Source: Isochrysis galbana (lineage: Eukaryota; Haptophyta; Isochrysidales; Isochrysidaceae). Taken from it: DNA of 64,000 bases. The stretch is taken from assembly GCA_018136815.1 (NCBI GenBank), contig CM030933.1:5844282-5908281 (forward strand), given 5' to 3'. The notes under the pieces are model-generated. The model was not told the origin of the DNA. It saw only the letters and a program-made list of their open reading frames with translations, and searched no databases. Positions 1-9,465 of this stretch are shown piece after piece (within the stretch, counting starts at the first letter, position 1; each line of letters starts with the position of its first letter). The translations under genes and the position numbers were made by a program.

Positions 1-1161
1 ATCCAGCTGCCCTTCCCCTTGTCCACATTGTCGCTCCGCCCTTCTGCCTCCCCGCCCCACTTGTATCGCTCATTTGCGTTGCATCGTGTAGCTGCCTGCT
101 TTTGCCATGACGTTTGTGGCGCTTTGTGGCGCTGCTCTTCTGACGAGGTACTCCGCGCGCGCACTAGCGCGCACGTGTTTTGGTTTGGTCGGTGCCCCCA
201 AGAACTGTCCACGAATCTGCTTCTTGAATTCCATCTTGCTCTACCATTTTAATTCATACTTAAAGTAGCTACTTCCTGCATTGTTACGTGTAATGTCAAC
301 TATCGATAAAATAGTAGGGTCATGGAGCGCGCCACGCTCCCCTCCTCTCTCTCCGCCCACTCCGCTGCGCCGGCCGAACAATCAAGAGCCATGGCAGACG
401 CCATGCAACCGTACCGCCCAACAGCAAGGGCCACGTCCGATCCGGTGCCCGCGAGCCACCGCTCAAGCCCTAACCAGAACGATGCACCGGCTGATGCCAA
501 CACACCACCACACATGGACACCCACTAGCAAATGCACACAATCCACACACACGACAAGCAGGAGCACCAGGACTCCTCCTCCCATAGGGAAGGAAAGCCT
601 CCGGGCGCTGGGTCCCTACGCCGCCGCGGCACTCGCTTCACGCCCGACCGGAAGCGAACAAAAACGCAAAAGACCAGCAAACAGCAAAGATATAGACTAT
701 TCGCTTACCCTAACACCCCGACGCCCGACAGCCTAAAAGCCTTGTACATGGTAGCGTGGAGGTACATCATAGAAGACTTCCACACTTCTACAGAGTAGAG
801 TTTGACAGTTTGACAATTACAATTACACGTTTCACCACATACTAGCCATCGAAAGAACACTGAGCAGATTCACGATCCTCGTGAGCTAGAGGCCTCGAGA
901 CTTCGGTGCGGTGCGCACGAGCACGAGCAAAGCCTCCCAAGGAAGAAATCCCAAAATTAAGGATGTGAGATGTGAGAGAGCTTAGTAGTTAGTAGCGCTC
1001 CCTTATTCCGAACTAACGATAAAAACTACCTCGTGACAAACACGAATCTGACCCTAGCTAGTGGCGGGCGCGCTCGGGATAGCGGAGACTGCTCGCCTAA
1101 ACGCAAGCAAACTCCCCGACTTAAGCCCAAGTAACATGGAACCCCCAGACCTCACAACAAC
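1..1161. other. Left spacer with no recognised gene
   Basis: Open frames here (for example 281-736 and 532-798) overlap one another on both strands and resemble nothing I know. A short stretch at about 312-360, reading roughly IVGSWSA..RSP, is similar to the reverse complement of 45298-45352, so at least part of this spacer is repeat-derived. I see no supported coding, RNA or regulatory feature. Confidence 0.4.
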
Positions 1162-1337
1162 AGGCCGGTCACTCACGCTTTTTAACAACTATTTTCCATC
1201 CCTCCTGGGTGTCCAAGGTCCAAGGATTCCCCAGGGACCCCCCTTACCCTTACCTGCCCCCCCCCCCCCGCGAACCCCCTCTACCCCACGAAAATCCATG
1301 GCGTCGGTGAGTGACTCCCCCGCCTTGTCCGGCCCAT
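1162..1337 (+). repeat. R1 repeat, copy 1 (short element with inverted ends)
   Basis: The core runs from GTCACTCAC (1168) to GTGAGTGAC (ending 1315), a 9-bp inverted repeat. Similarity to the other copies extends to a GGCCGG motif on each side. Copies lie at 5175-5349 (inverted), 11311-11461 and, truncated, 32741-32791. All share a TTTTTAACNACNATTTTCC-like stretch after the left end and a homopolymer C run in the middle. It has no coding capacity and is probably a MITE. I could not identify a clear target duplication. Confidence 0.6.
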
Positions 1338-1399
1338 GGAGGGCTGTTGCGCGTCTGCACAGGCAATAAGCCACTCACCCAGTTTGATGCGCTCATCGT

Positions 1400-1714
1400 T
1401 CATCGTTCATCGTTCGTGAGGGTGAGGAGCTGGGTGGTCCCGCATGCCCTTGGCATCTGCGGACTTCTTCGCAAATGCTTGGCGAACCTTACCCTCGGGG
1501 GCCAAGGGGAAGTTCCCACTTTGCAGCGCTCGATGCGCACTTTCACCCGTCGCCCGTCGCGCGGCAATGCGCAATGCTCGACTGCTTTGCGCACGTCGTC
1601 GAGGATGAGGATGGCAACGCGCTCCTTCGCCTGGAGGTCGCGGGCGGACTTCGTGTACCCACCCTCCGGGCGCTTCCTGGCCGCGGCTGGCTTGCTAGTG
1701 GCCGCTGGCGCCAT
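1400..1714 (-). CDS. Small basic hypothetical protein
   Basis: An open frame of 104 codons starts with an Ala/Lys/Arg-rich segment (MAPAATSKPAAARKRPEGG) followed by a mixed, more structured-looking stretch around ERVAILILDDVRKAVEHC. It faces the TOM5-like gene head to head, with 140 bp between the two starts, which would suit a shared divergent promoter. The end is uncertain: another frame at about 1470-1400 (FAKKSADAKGMRDHP) reads equally well, so the 3' part may be spliced. I do not recognise a family. Overlapping plus-strand frames of similar length are also open, so this is only a candidate. Confidence 0.3.
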   Translation of the reverse strand: MAPAATSKPAAARKRPEGGYTKSARDLQAKERVAILILDDVRKAVEHCALPRDGRRVKVRIERCKVGTSPWPPRVRFAKHLRRSPQMPRACGTTQLLTLTNDER

Positions 1715-1854
1715 CGGTGTGTCGGCGTGCTGGCTGCGAAGCGACGTTGGCTGCGAAGCGATAGCCTCTCTTCTACTCTAACTCCAGGCGAAAAGAAGAC
1801 ATAAAAATTTGGCATGCCGCCCTCTTCGCCGGTCAAAAGTTTGAGACGCGATCG

Positions 1855-2010
1855 ATGGTCCCTGCGCCCCTCTCGACTCTCGTCTCCAAGCTTTGGACGG
1901 ACGCGCCGCCTGAGCAACGCAAGCTGACCACGCAACTTGCACGCAACTCGTTCTACTTCGCCACAGCCGTCTTCCTCATCAAGCAGTTTGGTGAGCAGAT
2001 CGCCATCTGA
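1855..2010 (+). CDS. TOM5: TOM5-like mitochondrial import subunit
   Basis: This 51-codon frame encodes a tail-anchored mini-protein: MV at the N-terminus, a KLW motif near residue 12, a polar stretch with E-Q-R-K, then one hydrophobic helix (about residues 31-44, NSFYFATAVFLIK) ending in QFGEQIAI. Plant TOM5 proteins have the same plan and length (51-54 residues): MV start, a (K)xLW motif near residue 14, and a final helix ending in a YGDLM(A/G)(I/V)-type tail. TOM5 is a small subunit of the outer-membrane TOM complex that helps pass precursors to the TOM40 pore. Its stop lies only 5 bp before the next ATG (2016), which is unusual for a eukaryote. The identification rests on end motifs and length and was not checked by search. 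Confidence 0.65.
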   Translation: MVPAPLSTLVSKLWTDAPPEQRKLTTQLARNSFYFATAVFLIKQFGEQIAI

Positions 2011-2015
2011 GTAGG

Positions 2016-3110
2016 ATGGCGCTGCGCACTAGCGGGCCACGCTCGGCTGCCGCAGCTGCACGTTGTCTCGTGGTCTCAGCCATTTGCGGCGCGCGTGCGG
2101 CGCATGTGCGCGGGCTCGCGGTAGTCCCTGACTCCACTCGCGCGCGCGCCCTGGCATGCGCCAGCGGACAAGCCCTCCACACAGCCTCAAGTAAAGAGAT
2201 GCATAAGATGGAGAGAGTAGAAATGTCTGGAGAAGCTGCTCCAGCGGCAAGTCGCCCACGCGCGGATCCCTCGCTCTTCGCGTCTTCACATCTTTCTGTC
2301 GAGAATCTGAACGATGATGACATTCGAACTCTCGAGCGGCAGCTCGGCTATCGGCCTTATCCTCTCGCAGTGGGCGCACGATGCAAGCATGGCTTTCCTC
2401 AGGCCTTTGTGTGGGATCCCCTCTCCAGACAGGCAGCTGGCCGTTCGAAGCGAGTTCCGGTAGATTCTGGACTCTTTCGGCTGACTTGCCCGCTTCTGGT
2501 CAAAGCGATCGACGAGTGGGAGGCTGAAGGTGCTGTGGCAGAGATGAACCGACACGTTGGAGAAGCCCGGAAGATGGGGGATACCGAGATGTATGATGCT
2601 CTAGTCGAGGCAAATCATAAACACGCAGAAGCGCGACGAGCCCTTGTAGGCGACCGGGTGTATGAGTTGTTGGAAAATGAAAACGAACTCCCTCCTTTAC
2701 CTCCGCCAAAGTCGAAGCGCAGTGGCCCTCCGGCAGCCTCCGTACCGCCCACAAGAGCCGAATTGGTGGAACTCGTCCTCAACTCTGGTGTTGCGGGCAT
2801 GTCCCCTGAAAAGGCGGAGGTGAAGTGCCTGCACGCTCAGGTCGCTGACCATTTGTGCCGCAGCCATTCCAACCTCGTTGCTGCGCGCATTTTGGAAGGT
2901 GTGGCAGCACGAGGATTTGAAGTTGAGGGTGACGACGTCTGCCGACAGCAGTGTGACGTGGCGTGCGCACGGGAAAAGGCTAACTTTTGGTATGTCCCTG
3001 TTAAGAATAAGCAAAAGCTGCGCACGCGTCTCACAAAGCGCAAGGCAAGAAAGGGCGCAATGAAAGCCCCGGAACCTGATACCGTATCATCTGCCACTAC
3101 GGAAGTCTGA
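2016..3110 (+). CDS. DUF501-family protein with targeting-like leader
   Basis: Intronless frame of 364 residues. The first ~80 residues are Ala/Arg/Ser-rich with few acidic residues, like a mitochondrial or plastid targeting peptide. From about residue 103 the DUF501 signature follows: QLGYRP (108-113), ARC (121-123), a LTCP motif (~155-158) with the expected acidic helix after it, and VKCLHAQVADHL (~269-280), the conserved C-terminal motif. DUF501 proteins are best known from actinobacteria and also occur in photosynthetic eukaryotes; no biochemical function is established. The C-terminus is Lys/Arg-rich. The ATG at 2016 is the first in frame, 5 bp after the TOM5-like stop. In-frame Met codons near residues 62 and 65 could be alternative starts, but would remove the leader. 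Confidence 0.8.
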   Translation: MALRTSGPRSAAAAARCLVVSAICGARAAHVRGLAVVPDSTRARALACASGQALHTASSKEMHKMERVEMSGEAAPAASRPRADPSLFASSHLSVENLNDDDIRTLERQLGYRPYPLAVGARCKHGFPQAFVWDPLSRQAAGRSKRVPVDSGLFRLTCPLLVKAIDEWEAEGAVAEMNRHVGEARKMGDTEMYDALVEANHKHAEARRALVGDRVYELLENENELPPLPPPKSKRSGPPAASVPPTRAELVELVLNSGVAGMSPEKAEVKCLHAQVADHLCRSHSNLVAARILEGVAARGFEVEGDDVCRQQCDVACAREKANFWYVPVKNKQKLRTRLTKRKARKGAMKAPEPDTVSSATTEV

Positions 3111-3280
3111 GTATTTTGATCTGCATCATCTGAGCCTCTTGCACTGATCTCAGTCTTGGGCTGTTGATAACTATGATTGTTGTTGTTGGTATCATCTCTC
3201 CCCTCCTAGGGTCCCTTTGTGAATGATAATGGATCGAGGAAACGGGCGTTGGAATAAATATATAATAATAATAAAACAAC

Positions 3281-3712
3281 TAAGCGTTAGTACCACTACT
3301 CCCACTAGCCCGGTACTATCACGACACCCCTCAGCGCACTTGCCCGTACGCCTTGGCCTTGACGTGTGCTGTCACTGTCACTAGACACATACGCATATGC
3401 ACCCCTACGAATCTCCCCCCTCGCAAACCCCCGGCTCCCATTATAACTCCCCACAAGCTACAATGAGGGAAAACCCATTCAGGCGGGCCGACCTACGTCG
3501 GGCGACTCTCCGGGAAAAAGCACCGGGGGGGGGGGGGAGGGACCGAGGGACCTCTCGTCAAAAAAGAAGGCGAACGGCCCTTACAGCTCTCGCCGCGAGC
3601 GATCCTCGAGAAATAAGAGACTGCGCCTCGAGGTACCTGCCACAAGGGTCCCCATAGGCGTCTTGAGCCTTTCCCTCCTCATCTTCCTCCTGTCCTCTTG
3701 TCGCCAGCCGCG
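3281..3712 (-). repeat. R2 repeat, 3'-terminal fragment (copy 3)
   Basis: Reverse-complement match to the last ~430 bp of R2 (see 18577-19457). It shares the terminus (CAGTTGTTTTA-like), the hairpin that pairs TAGTACC with GGTACTA, and the G-run preceded by a GGGAAAAAC-like box. The match stops within a GTCGCCAGCCG stretch at about 3702-3712. Its outer end lies at the same base as in the two long copies. Confidence 0.7.
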
Positions 3713-4302
3713 GTGCACGAGATACGAGATGAGCGGCGGTGGATCTCTGCTGAGGGAGCTGCTCGACCAGCCAGAGTTGTTCGGTCTGATGAGCCAATGG
3801 CTTTCAACGGCGGAGCTGCACGCGGTCCACGTGGCACTGCCGCATTAGTGAACTCTCCCTTCTCCCGTGCAACCCTGTGCCTGTGCCTTGGCCTCTGCTG
3901 CGCTGGCGTACGCATGAAGCGCGTATGCATGAGTCCAGCGCAGGCCACCATCCATCTGGCCGAGCTTGCACATGAGCCCTGGGCGCAATGCGCTCGCCTC
4001 GGCAAACGGCCTCCATGAGGGCCTGAACTTCTGGCAGCGCTCGGCAGCGCTCGGCAGCGTCCCAGGGGCCGGCCTCATGGAGGTCGGGGTCGGGCCGTGT
4101 CGAATTATCGTATGCCTGCGGCGCGAAGGTGCCGTTTGCCTTCATTTGGTACCCCTCGTTTCCAAATACGCGATGCGGGGCCCCGCTCCCGGCACAAAAA
4201 AAAATCTTCAAATATTTGAGCAAAGGCAGACACCCACCTCACAGTGCTCAACCATATCTAAAAATGGAAGGCCGCCTCAAGCCGACGTGGAACTCCACTC
4301 AG

Positions 4303-4702
4303 GGCTACTCGGAAGCCCGCCGCCGGCGTCGCGCTCGCCGTCGCGTCGGTGCCCCGAGGGCGCCACTTCTCGCACCCCCATCACACGCTCGGGATCGTCG
4401 CCTTCGCCCTCGCCCTGCTGCAGCCGCTCAACGCGCTCGTGCGCGGCACGCCCGGCACCCGCACCACACGCCGCGCCGTGTGGCGGGTCGCGCACAAGGG
4501 GACGGGCTACGCCGTGCTCGGCGTGGGCGTCTACCAGGCCCTCTCGGGGCGCGCCCTCATGCCGAGCCAAGGCGACGCCGTTCTCGTCGCGTACGGGGTG
4601 CTCCTGGGCCTCTCCTTCGGGGTGCTCGCGGGGGGGGCTCATGGTAGGGTGAGAGTCCCCACAGGGAGGGGAAGAAACCCTGAGGGAAAGGAGACCAAAT
4701 GA
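4303..4702 (+). pseudogene. Cytochrome b561-like fragment
   Basis: An open exon follows a plausible acceptor (CCACTCAG at 4295-4302). It reads RHFSHPHHTLGIVAFALALL, then QPLNALVRG, a Trp-Arg linker, and AHKGTGYAVLGVGVYQALSG. The H..LG helix, the Q-P-x-N-A-x-R stretch, and the later His-Lys-Gly helix match the second and third helices of the eukaryotic cytochrome b561/DOMON-type domain, where such histidines ligate haem. A third helix (VLVAYGVLLGLSFGVLAGG) follows. Only about three helices are present, no earlier exons are recognised, and the end is a poly-G-containing tail that is duplicated in tandem just downstream. I read it as a gene fragment, perhaps a decayed copy. Confidence 0.5.
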
Positions 4703-4906
4703 AGGCAAGCCGCCTTGGGCCCTCTCGGGACGCGCCCTCATGCCGAGCCAAGGCGACGCCGTCCTCGTCGCGTACGTGGTGCTGCTCGGCCTCTCCTTCG
4801 GGGTCGGGGTGCTCGCGGGGGGGGCTCATGGTAGGGTGAGACTCCCCGCGGGAGGGGAAGAAACCGAAACCGGAGGGAAAGGAGACCAAATGAAGGCAAG
4901 CCGCCT
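4537..4906 (+). repeat. Tandem duplication of the b561-like 3' end
   Basis: Two adjacent units, about 4537-4716 and 4718-4906, share a GGCCCTCTCGGG start, the LMPSQGDAVLVAY coding stretch, a G run followed by CTCATGGTAGGGTGAGA, and an end at GGAGACCAAATGAAGGCAAG. They differ by scattered substitutions and small indels, so the duplication is not brand new. Confidence 0.75.
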
Positions 4907-4984
4907 GACGGGCGGGGATATGTCACTACCGGACTGTGCGACCCTCGAGATCGAGCGTGCGACCCACGACCCACCAGAGAACTC

Positions 4985-5349
4985 CCACTTCCCGCACGAG
5001 GCGCTTGAGCTTGGGCTCCTCACCAGCTGGCAGCTATTGCGAGGCCGATTGACAGCCGGCGATCGGCCGACGCGGAACCTCCGCGTTTCTTATGGGGATT
5101 CGCCCGACATTCACTATTCACTGCTTTGATTCTCTCACGCGCGCGATCCTCCCATTCTCCCAAAATAGATTTCTATGGGCCGGACAAGGCGGGGGAGTCA
5201 CTCACACTCACCGACGCCATGGATTTTCGTGGGGTAGAGGGGGTTCGCGCGGGGGGGGCTAGGAGGGCAGGTAAGGGGGGTCCCTGAAGAATCCTTGGAC
5301 ACCCAGGAGGGGTGGGAAATAGTGGTTAAAAAGCGTGAATGACCGGCCT
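4985..5349 (-). repeat. R1 repeat, copy 2 with extended flank
   Basis: The core (5175-5349) is an inverted copy of 1162-1337, with the same GGCCGGACAAGGCGGGGGAG outer end. Toward lower coordinates, similarity continues with the flank of copy 3 (about 11480-11690): a GATCGGCCGA motif, a CCGCGTTTCT box and CTCCCAAAATAGA. R1 may therefore be part of a longer unit of at least 350 bp. Confidence 0.6.
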
Positions 5350-5965
5350 CTACTCAATCCTGACTTTTCTCATTTTCACACCCTTAGAAGTTAAAATAGT
5401 GTTTGCCCGCCTTGTACCCATTTTAGTTGAAGTTGAGGAGCGCAGCAAAACTTATTCTCTCATATATATATTTATTACGTACTACTAGTATAATAATCCG
5501 GACTCCAGGTGTGGTAGTGGTAGGGAGTATGTAGTGCATAAGTGGGTGTCAAATCGCCGCGTGACATATATCCAAGGACAACGGCTGCGACTCGGCGTCT
5601 AACTTCGGCGGATGAGAACCCTTTTCAATGAATTTGCAGATTGAATCTGACATGCTCATATGTGAGTAGCATGTTACGCGTGCGTCACAAGTGCATTGAA
5701 TTGGATGCAGCCATTGAGTGTGCGTTGCTTCGATCCGCTCAAGCTGACTGAAGAATGACGATTCGTGAAGCAAGCTATGAAGATGAAGTTCGTCTTCTGG
5801 ATAAGATGTAGGATATCATTGGACAAGACTCTTGACGAGAATAGACGTTAAAACGTATAGAAGAGGTCGTAGGAAAAGCCAAAATCTAAAACTAACAGAG
5901 CCCGACATGTGTGGCCGACCGAATCCATACTTTCATCATGCTAAGGCGCTCCACTATCAGCCGTC
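5350..5965. other. Spacer, no supported gene
   Basis: A/T-richer than its surroundings, with an ATATATATA stretch near 5463. A 74-codon minus-strand frame (5549-5773) has no recognisable family. It is downstream of the TLDc gene and may include its 3' UTR. Confidence 0.4.
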
Positions 5966-7174
5966 TCAACGCGCACCTCCGCGTGCGCGACTCAACATGC
6001 CCTGTGACCAATCTGGATTCCACGAGAATGTACGAGCAGCCGAGGTGATCATATTTGGGATCGGGGTAAGCACTGCCTCATCACGGCGCGGTGTGGGGGG
6101 ATGATCATGCTGAAACCCCCAAAACTCTACATTGACGATGCGGAAGTCTAGAGCTGATGCAAGTGGGTCGTTGCCGTACGTATCGGAACGACCACTCGAG
6201 CCATACTCAAATGACTCATCAAGCCATAACCCAAAATTGCCGCCACCACCGAAGCCGATCGAGTCGGGCGCCCCGAGAAGAAAGTGAGAATTTTCACCCG
6301 ACCAGTGATATACATGGAAGTGCGGGTGGATCGCGAATAGGAAAGACTCTCCGGTCCCAAAATAATGCGAGGAAACGTGCCAAGAAGACGATGCGTATCC
6401 GCCGAAAATGTTCCCGCCAGAGTCGAGAACGAGGAGGACAGATGGACCCCGAGATGCCAACCGATGATACGCGTTGCGCAGCGAACAACCGTGCTGAGAT
6501 GCAAAAGGAAGGGTGCACTCATGGGCTCGGAGAGTGCGAGGCATTTTCGGGGGATTTGGAAAGGGTGTTGCGTGTGGGCCCAACCCGTGGCGTGCAAGCG
6601 GTAGCGAACCCCTTCGCTTCGACCTGTAACATAGGGGCCTGCTACATTCTGGGCCCGGTCCTCATCTACACCATTGCGCGAAGCGGACCTGCTCTGTCGA
6701 GTAGAGGAGTTCCCAATCGCAAAGCGAAATTGACGCAGGAAGGTGGCCGAGAAGTCTACTGCGTTGCGCGGGGTTCAACAAGCAACGGCCATCGTGGGAA
6801 CCATGAAGTGGTGGAAGCATCGAAAGGGCGACGGGGCCTCGTGTGTCCATATCCTGAGAATGGCGACGGCGTCTCCACCCCAAAATGATGGACGGAGTCA
6901 GAAGATTCGCCTCGCCGCCGGCCCTCACCGGCCAGGGAGTCAATAGGCCACTGCCGGAGAAATTCGAGGTGGGCCGCGAGGACAAGTCGCAATCAACTTG
7001 CCCGCTTTCGGAGCTTCGACCCCCGCGCCCCGTCTCGCCACGAGGAGCTCCCCACCTTGCCATCGCTCTCATCCAGCGCGGCAAGTAGCGCCAGAGCCCT
7101 GGGCAGACGAGGAGGACGAACGGGAGCGACTGCGACTCAAGCAATGCAGTTCCCGACCCATCCCCGCTGCTCAT
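5966..7174 (-). CDS. TLDc-domain protein (5' part unresolved)
   Basis: The last exon (6493 down to 5966) encodes nearly all of a TLDc domain: HGCSLRNAYHRLASRGPSVL, a DSGGNIFGGYAS strand pair, YFGTGESFLF, FHVYHWSGEN, GFGGGGNFGLWLDESFEYG and a final VNVEFWGF. These are the family hallmarks, including the GTGES and G-G-G-x-FGLWLD motifs. A 195-nt intron (6688 to 6494, GTCCGC...CTCAG) joins it in frame to LLGHLPASISLCDWELLYSTEQ upstream, completing the W-x-L-L-Y-S-T start of the domain. TLDc proteins (OXR1, NCOA7, TBC1D24 type) bind the V-ATPase and protect against oxidative stress. Upstream of about 6760 the minus strand stays open to 7174, but I cannot settle the exon structure or the start codon there. 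Confidence 0.8.
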
Positions 7175-7496
7175 TGGCGCAATGGTGGGAATGCGAGATC
7201 TTGCGGCAGAAGCTATCGTCGCCGATGGGCCGTTGGCGCTGAGCGTGCTGCCAAAGTTGGGGTCACCACATCCGCGGACGGTCGGTGGCGACTCGCAAAT
7301 GTCGTCCTCGGAAATTTCACCGGAGCGTACCTAAGGCCATTCATCGTTGCAAAAGCGGCTCATACATCAACCTTAGCAGGTGGACAACCCAAATAGCAAA
7401 AACGTATCCAGCGTAATTGTGCAAGCACGGGCACGAATGTTCACATAATTATACAACGTTGTGCGCAGGGGGGCAGGGGATCGACACAAGGGCGAA
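7175..7496. other. Spacer between two minus-strand genes
   Basis: About 320 bp between the upstream end of the TLDc gene and the stop of the membrane-protein gene. No feature can be supported here. Confidence 0.3.
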
Positions 7497-9098
7497 CTAT
7501 ACCTTGCGCAAATCTGATTTCACAGGGAGAAGTGGTCTCGAGATTGGGAGCGGCAGGTCCTTGGCAAACAAATACTGCGCGATTCGAGGTGGCGAGAAGC
7601 AGAACAAAAGCAAGCCCACAAGCGGCGCTAGTAACCACGAAAGTAGGAGCAAAAAATGTGAGCCCTTCCATCCGTGGAGCAGGCCCGGACCTTGAGGAGA
7701 CTCTTCACGCCATTGGGCTCCATGTTGACGAGGGTGTGCCCGTCTCCCGGCATCCCGGACGACACTTGTGCTAACGGTGGGGTGGCTTATCCCAGTGTGC
7801 GTAGCTGCATTGTTCTGCCCTTCACTTGAAACTACCGGCTTCCCTGCTCCAGATCCCATATCGCTTTTGGCCTGAACTCGCTCCACGGCACCTGGTACCG
7901 CTGGCAAAGTATTGTTCGGAACAAACGGTATGAGCAGCACCCCCACTGGCTGTGGGTGACCGCCATGCCCATCGTCTACGACAGTGTTCTCATCGGATTG
8001 CGGGTGGTGCATCTTCTCTACTGAAGATGCTATTTGATCAACAGCTTGAATAGCAGGTTGCAAGGGGTTCAACGTAGCTGATTGAGCACCGGGTGACAGA
8101 GCGTCTGCCGGCGGATCCGAACCACGCGCTCGTCGCTTTGACTCGGCATGGCCACTTGCAAGGGCACCTTGGTGGGAACTTGCCGAGGAGTCGCCCGCCG
8201 ACAACTGCGCCACATCACCAGTCAGTGAATGCTGCGTTGAGGTACTCGTCGAAGGTACCTTCGCCGCCGATCCCAGTGTGGAAGACGGGGACTCCGACTC
8301 CTCTCCGAGAAGCTCAGCCGCTGCTCCCGCGGCTGTCATGACTGCACCCGCCGTACCGGCCCCACCGACCTCTACCAACGCGTGTGATCCCAGAGAACTC
8401 AATTTCATGCTAGGTTCAGTGAGTGCGGAGCTCGTGTCGGCGCCTGCCAGTTCAATTACGTCGGCTTTCAGGCCATTCGATTGGACCGATGCCTGGGCAC
8501 CCGCAAGCTCAACCCGAACATCCGTTGCATCACTGGGATGCACTCTCCCCACCCCATTTTGGTTGTCATCAATGACCTTGGTTGCTGCAGCTGAAGAGCT
8601 CATTTCCACTGGGAGCACGGCCACCGTGACGGCGGGAGTCGTTACCGCGACGTCGCTTGTGGGCATTTTGTACGGCGCATATGACTGGATGGTTGGTGCG
8701 ACCGCCGTACCAGTAGTGGCCGATGGATCCAAGTGTGTGAGGGATGGAGCATCGGCAGCCGACCGCTCCGATGGCGTAGTTGTCGCCCCGATTGTAGTGA
8801 GGGTAGCCGCGTCGTTGCTAGCGCTATACGCTTTGAGAACATTGGTTGCCGCGATTCGCGTGGAGCCGCCTCTCCGCAGCTCAGTCCCGCCGCTGGCCGT
8901 GTGCATCTGCTGGGTCATCTCGGCTGCCAAGTACGCCCTCGCATGAACGCCTGGCTCCATTGCGTGAGCCAGCAGGCGCGAGGTGTGCGCAGGATCGAGC
9001 GGTCGAGCCTCTTCTCCTGAGATCGAAGCCCCTTGCACCCTCGCGCCGCCAGAGCTGAGAGACGCCAGCCACAACGCGGAGGCCCAGCGGCGGCGCAT
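7497..9098 (-). CDS. Mucin-like type I membrane protein
   Basis: Single frame of 533 residues. The N-terminus has a signal-peptide shape (MRRRWASALWLASLSSGGA, cleavage probably near residue 23). About 440 residues of low-complexity Ser/Thr/Ala/Val-rich sequence follow, with few cysteines, as expected for a heavily O-glycosylated stalk. A single hydrophobic segment (FLLLLSWLLAPLVGLLLFCF) lies near residue 490 and leaves a cytoplasmic tail of about 30 residues. I recognise no folded domain. It is divergent from the dihydrouridine synthase gene, with 367 bp between the starts, so the two may share a control region. A cell-surface or cell-covering role is inferred from topology only. Confidence 0.65.
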   Translation of the reverse strand: MRRRWASALWLASLSSGGARVQGASISGEEARPLDPAHTSRLLAHAMEPGVHARAYLAAEMTQQMHTASGGTELRRGGSTRIAATNVLKAYSASNDAATLTTIGATTTPSERSAADAPSLTHLDPSATTGTAVAPTIQSYAPYKMPTSDVAVTTPAVTVAVLPVEMSSSAAATKVIDDNQNGVGRVHPSDATDVRVELAGAQASVQSNGLKADVIELAGADTSSALTEPSMKLSSLGSHALVEVGGAGTAGAVMTAAGAAAELLGEESESPSSTLGSAAKVPSTSTSTQHSLTGDVAQLSAGDSSASSHQGALASGHAESKRRARGSDPPADALSPGAQSATLNPLQPAIQAVDQIASSVEKMHHPQSDENTVVDDGHGGHPQPVGVLLIPFVPNNTLPAVPGAVERVQAKSDMGSGAGKPVVSSEGQNNAATHTGISHPTVSTSVVRDAGRRAHPRQHGAQWREESPQGPGLLHGWKGSHFLLLLSWLLAPLVGLLLFCFSPPRIAQYLFAKDLPLPISRPLLPVKSDLRKV

Positions 9099-9465
9099 GG
9101 TGGCTGGCGGCCGGATCTCTCGAGGCGGCCAGCCCCACCCCCCCGCCCGCGCGCGGCCGCCGTCGGTGGGAACACGACCAGACGTTTCTTAAAGTAAACA
9201 GTACGAGGTAAAGAATAGAATCTTTGTTGGGATGGATGAAGGATGGCTGATGGGCTGCGCGGGGGGCAATGTTCTTACGTAATTGAGGGAGGGTGCTACT
9301 CAGAGAAGATAGATTGGCAAAGAGATTGGCTTGCCCGACGACGGTCGGACCTCTCTCTCTCTCTCTCTCTCGCTCTCTCTCGTCGGAGAAAGGGAAGGCG
9401 GGGGGGGGGGGGGGGAGAGAGCGGCTCGGTAGCGGCTGAACGACCTCCACCCCCCCACACACACC
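9099..9465. promoter_or_regulatory. Divergent intergenic region (membrane protein / Dus1)
   Basis: Holds the start regions of two divergent genes. It contains TTAAAGTA (9189-9196), a motif also found near other starts in this window, a (CT)n run (about 9352-9378) and a 15-nt G run (about 9401). No TATA box stands out. The promoter assignment is by position only. Confidence 0.35.

Noticed and set aside
3729-3848. 40-codon frame with an F-box-like LFGLMSQWLSTAELHAV stretch
   Set aside because: Too short and without downstream repeats or exons that I could join; it lies directly beside an R2 fragment.
3804-4223. 139-codon minus-strand frame near the b561 fragment
   Set aside because: It reads somewhat protein-like but has no family, overlaps other open frames, and its end is low in information.
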